NCBI GenBank assembly: GCA_003558415.1
Contig: PWLT01000286.1
Location: 1-9,124, forward strand
Origin: Hyphomicrobiales bacterium
GTDB lineage: Bacteria; Pseudomonadota; Alphaproteobacteria; Rhodobacterales; Rhodobacteraceae
Length of the DNA stretch: 9,124 bases
Reading direction: 5' to 3'
Below are positions 7,352 through 9,124 of the stretch, in pieces; the first letter of the stretch is position 1; each line of letters begins with the position of its first letter. The position numbers were made by a program, and so were the translations under genes. Under the pieces are notes generated by a model. That model worked only from the letters and a program-made list of their open reading frames with translations. It made no database searches and had not been told where the DNA came from.

Positions 7352-8536
7352 TCACTCGGCGGCGCGGCTCACGCCGAAGGTGCTGGCCAGCTCCTGCGCC
7401 AGATCCGTGCGCTCCCAGGAAAATCCGCCATCGGCATCGGGTGCACGGCCGAAATGGCCATAGGCGGCGGTGCGCTGGTAGATCGGGCGGTGCAGATCCA
7501 GATGGTCGCGGATCCCGCGCGGCGTCAGTCGTACCATTTCACGCAGCTTCTGCGAAAGCTTTTCCTCGTCCACACGGCCGGTCCCCAGCGTGTCGACATA
7601 GACCGCGACGGGCTCGGGCACACCGATGGCATAGGCAAGCTGGATCTGGCACTTGTCGGCCAGCCCGGCGGCGACGACGTTCTTGGCCAGATAGCGCGCG
7701 GCATAGGCGGCCGAGCGGTCCACCTTGGTCGGATCCTTGCCCGAGAACGCCCCGCCGCCATGCAGCGCCGCACCGCCATAGGTATCGACGATGATCTTGC
7801 GCCCGGTCAGCCCGGCGTCGCCGTCGGGGCCGCCGGTGATGAAGCGCCCCGTCGGGTTCACGAGGATCTTGTTGTCGGGCAGGTTCCAGTCCTCGGGGAA
7901 GGCGCGGCGGATATAGGGCTCGACCAGCGCGCGCACTTCGTCCTGGGTCATCTCCTCCATGTGCTGGGTGGAGACGAGCACGGTATCCACGCCCACGGGC
8001 TTGCCGTTTTCATATTTCAGCGTCACCTGGCTCTTGGAATCGGGGCCGAATTCGGGGCGCTTGCCCGCCTTGCGGTCCTCGGCCATGTAGCGCAGGATCC
8101 GGTGGGCGAACTGGATCGGCGCGGGCATCAGCTCATCGGTCTCGTTGCAGGCATAGCCGAACATGATGCCTTGATCGCCGGCACCTTCCTCGCCCTTGTC
8201 GCCCGCATCGACGCCCTGCGCGATATCGCCCGACTGCGCGTGCAGGCGGTTGATGATCTCGGCATCCTTCCACGAAAACCCGAGCTGCTCATAGCCGATG
8301 TCGCGGATCGCATCGCGGGCGATCTCCTCGACGCGCTTGAGCACGCTGTCGGGGCCGCGCACCTCGCCGGCAATCGTGACGTGATGGGTGGTTGCGAGCG
8401 TCTCGCAACCCACGCGCGCTTCGGGATCTTCGCTCAGGAAGGCATCGAGCACCGCATCCGAGATGCGGTCGCAGACCTTGTCCGGGTGACCTTCCGAAAC
8501 GGATTCGGAGGTGAAAAGCCAGGACTTGTTCTTCAT
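7352..8536 (-). CDS. metK: S-adenosylmethionine synthetase
   Basis: Cytosolic enzyme making SAM from L-methionine and ATP, with Mg2+ and K+, and hydrolysing the tripolyphosphate intermediate. It has 394 aa, close to the usual ~385-395. The N-terminal block [11 protein letters not shown] (10-20) contains the catalytic His. Family signature 1 [11 protein letters not shown] (118-128) and the glycine-rich phosphate-binding signature 2 GGGAFSGKD (260-268) are complete, followed by [10 protein letters not shown] 8536 has AAGGAGA (8545-8551) 8 nt upstream, and the protein begins with the typical short lead to [14 protein letters not shown]. It lies 41 bp downstream of a metH remnant and heads the intact methyl-cycle genes, with ahcY and the adenosine kinase behind it. 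Only 41 bp of leader precedes it, so any promoter or riboswitch must lie within or upstream of the metH remnant. Identification is secure. Confidence 0.97.
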   Translation of the reverse strand: MKNKSWLFTSESVSEGHPDKVCDRISDAVLDAFLSEDPEARVGCETLATTHHVTIAGEVRGPDSVLKRVEEIARDAIRDIGYEQLGFSWKDAEIINRLHAQSGDIAQGVDAGDKGEEGAGDQGIMFGYACNETDELMPAPIQFAHRILRYMAEDRKAGKRPEFGPDSKSQVTLKYENGKPVGVDTVLVSTQHMEEMTQDEVRALVEPYIRRAFPEDWNLPDNKILVNPTGRFITGGPDGDAGLTGRKIIVDTYGGAALHGGGAFSGKDPTKVDRSAAYAARYLAKNVVAAGLADKCQIQLAYAIGVPEPVAVYVDTLGTGRVDEEKLSQKLREMVRLTPRGIRDHLDLHRPIYQRTAAYGHFGRAPDADGGFSWERTDLAQELASTFGVSRAAE

Positions 8537-8577
8537 GTCTCTGTTCTCCTTGTTCAGGTTCGTTCGGACCGCCGCGT

Positions 8578-8787
8578 TCAGGCGATCTTGCGTTCGGGCT
8601 CGGGTTCGGCCCGGGTGGGGGTGTAGCTCAGGCTCGGTGAGAGCCAGCTCTCGGCGTCGGCCACGCTCATGCCCTTGCGGGCGGCGTAGTCGGCGACCTG
8701 GTCACGCCCGATCCGGCCGATGCCGAAATAGGCGGCATCGGGGTGGGCGAAATAGAAACCCGACACGGCTGCGGCGGGCAAGGCGTG
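8578..8787 (-). pseudogene. metH: C-terminal remnant of cobalamin-dependent methionine synthase
   Basis: About 69 codons that match the extreme C-terminus of the MetH SAM-binding activation (reactivation) domain: [20 protein letters not shown], then a [21 protein letters not shown] segment and SPSLSYTP. E. coli MetH ends with closely similar GASVSGWYFSHPD, DQVEDYARRKGMS and WLAP..GY motifs. Intact MetH is ~1,230 aa, so about 95% is missing (homocysteine, folate, cobalamin and most of the activation domain). Similarity begins at about 8784; further 5' the same frame stays open to a GTG at 8877 but is not MetH-like. The remnant has a normal stop at 8578 and the spacing to metK expected of an operon partner, so the ancestral order was probably metH-metK-ahcY-kinase. 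The surviving piece cannot be an enzyme. Confidence is high for homology, moderate for a true biological truncation rather than assembly error. Confidence 0.82.
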
Positions 8788-8909
8788 ACAACGGTGCGAC
8801 AACGGTGCCGGTTGAGCAGCCAGCCCGCCGAAGCGGGGCCGACGCCGAGAACGGTCACGAGTGAAAGCACGAGGCACAGCTGCACGACCCTTCGAATTGA
8901 ACGCTTCAT
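8667..8909 (-). CDS. Small signal-peptide ORF running out of frame into metH
   Basis: An 80-codon frame with a convincing Sec signal peptide: MKRSIRR, a hydrophobic core [17 protein letters not shown], and an ASA|G cleavage site after residue 28. ATG 8909 has AGAGGAG (8919-8925) 9 nt upstream. Only about residues 1-34 (to roughly 8808) look native. Beyond that the frame crosses the 11-bp tandem duplication and reads metH DNA in a non-MetH frame (Pro/Ser/Thr-rich tail) until TGA at 8667. It is best read as the 5' end of a small exported-protein gene cut and joined to the metH remnant. Family not recognised. A short secreted product with [13 protein letters not shown] could still be made. Translation start is fairly likely; a functional product is doubtful. 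Confidence 0.5.
   Translation of the reverse strand: MKRSIRRVVQLCLVLSLVTVLGVGPASAGWLLNRHRCRTVVTPCPPQPCRVSISPTPMPPISASAGSGVTRSPTTPPARA
8787..8808. repeat. 11-bp tandem duplication at the metH breakpoint
   Basis: GACAACGGTGC is repeated head to tail at 8787-8797 and 8798-8808. It sits exactly where MetH similarity ends. Removing one copy would place the signal-peptide frame (ATG 8909) in frame with the metH remnant, so the duplication acts as a frameshift between them. Confidence 0.9.
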
Positions 8910-8922
8910 GATGACAGGCTCC

Positions 8923-8948
8923 TCTACAGCCGATCGATCGCCTGTAGA
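8923..8948. promoter_or_regulatory. 26-bp near-perfect palindrome overlapping the small ORF's RBS region
   Basis: Arms TCTACAG (8923-8929) and CTGTAGA (8942-8948) flank the self-complementary core CGATCGATCG (8931-8940). Of 13 symmetric pairs, 12 match; the only mismatch is 8930/8941. On the minus strand the right end runs into the Shine-Dalgarno AGAGGAG (8919-8925) of the small ORF. It could be a dimeric repressor operator or an RNA hairpin limiting ribosome access. No family match is claimed. Confidence 0.55.
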
Positions 8949-8966
8949 TGGGTTCGTGGAAGGCTT

Positions 8967-9005
8967 GGCGGGTAAACGGAAACGACCGGCGGGTAAGAAC
9001 GGTCG
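8967..9005. repeat. Two 21-bp-phased direct repeats
   Basis: GGCGGGTAA occurs at 8967-8975 and 8988-8996, each followed by AACGG (8975-8979 and 8998-9002), a 21-bp period equal to two helical turns. The second copy also lies in a CGACCG/CGGTCG inverted repeat (8983-8988, 9000-9005). Such phasing is typical of direct-repeat activator or response-regulator sites, but no regulator can be named. Confidence 0.4.
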
Positions 9006-9071
9006 GCGGACGGGGCGAGTGGGGAGCGACCGCGGGGCGGCGGAAGACGATCTCGCCACGAGGGATGTTTC

Positions 9072-9100
9072 ATCCTAGTTCCGAGGGATCGGTGTCGCAA
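9072..9100 (-). promoter_or_regulatory. Candidate sigma70 promoter for the right-end leader
   Basis: On the minus strand TTGCGA (9095-9100) and TAGGAT (9072-9077) are separated by 17 bp, each matching 4 of 6 consensus bases, in a locally AT-richer patch. It would give a leader of about 155 nt before ATG 8909, passing the direct repeats and the palindrome. It could drive the small ORF and possibly the metK operon. The evidence is motif matching by eye only. Confidence 0.35.
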
Positions 9101-9124
9101 CAATTTCGACAATCGTCTTGGGGG

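Noticed and set aside
8537..8577. SAM or SAM/SAH riboswitch directly before metK
   Set aside because: Only 41 nt separate the metH remnant stop from metK, and by eye there is no pseudoknot-forming pairing with the RBS as in the SAM/SAH class.
7214..8626. 470-codon open frame on the plus strand opposite metK
   Set aside because: It is a mirror of the GC-rich metK codons with no recognisable domain and no plausible RBS; the minus strand encodes an unmistakable MetK.
8787..8808. Target-site duplication of an inserted mobile element
   Set aside because: The two 11-bp copies are directly adjacent with no element between them, and no transposase or terminal inverted repeats are nearby; an excision scar is possible but unsupported.

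Overview
The window is GC-rich DNA whose gene content points to an alphaproteobacterium. The clues are a 470-residue S-adenosylhomocysteine hydrolase with the long insert and C-terminal KPEHYRY usual in that class, an adenosine-kinase-like PfkB enzyme beside it, and a winged-helix/TolB-like/TPR regulator of a type common there. The order or genus cannot be read from the sequence alone. No rRNA, tRNA, CRISPR array, transposase or integrase is visible. Most of the window is ordinary metabolism; the unusual parts are the right-hand end and the cis-elements.

Left block (1-950): the 3' three quarters of trpB (+), cut by the window edge. It ends 19 bp from a convergent gene, and the stop codons of both genes lie in the two arms of one hairpin. 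trpA does not follow.

Middle accessory block (947-4795): a minus-strand transcriptional regulator joining a degenerate class III cyclase-like domain, an OmpR-type winged helix, a TolB-like domain and TPR repeats; a minus-strand SAM-dependent methyltransferase; and a plus-strand DsrE-family protein diverging from it. The methyltransferase/DsrE divergent spacer carries two phased TCCTGAGGA half-palindromic boxes. A strong GC hairpin with a T-tract on the minus side closes the block and separates it from the next operon.

Methyl-cycle operon (8577 down to 4842, minus strand): metK, then ahcY, then a PfkB-type adenosine kinase, with short spacers and good ribosome binding sites. Together they make SAM, hydrolyse the SAH left by methyltransferases, and phosphorylate the adenosine released, which pulls the reversible AhcY reaction forward. 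The methyltransferase in the middle block is one possible local SAM consumer.

Right end (8578-9124): 41 bp upstream of metK lies only the last ~65 codons of a cobalamin-dependent methionine synthase (metH). Its 5' side is joined to the start of a small signal-peptide gene, with an 11-bp tandem duplication exactly at the join. Upstream of that small gene are a 26-bp near-perfect palindrome overlapping its Shine-Dalgarno region, a pair of 21-bp-phased direct repeats, and a candidate sigma70 promoter. This looks like a rearrangement scar that decapitated metH and may have put the methyl-cycle operon under a new leader.
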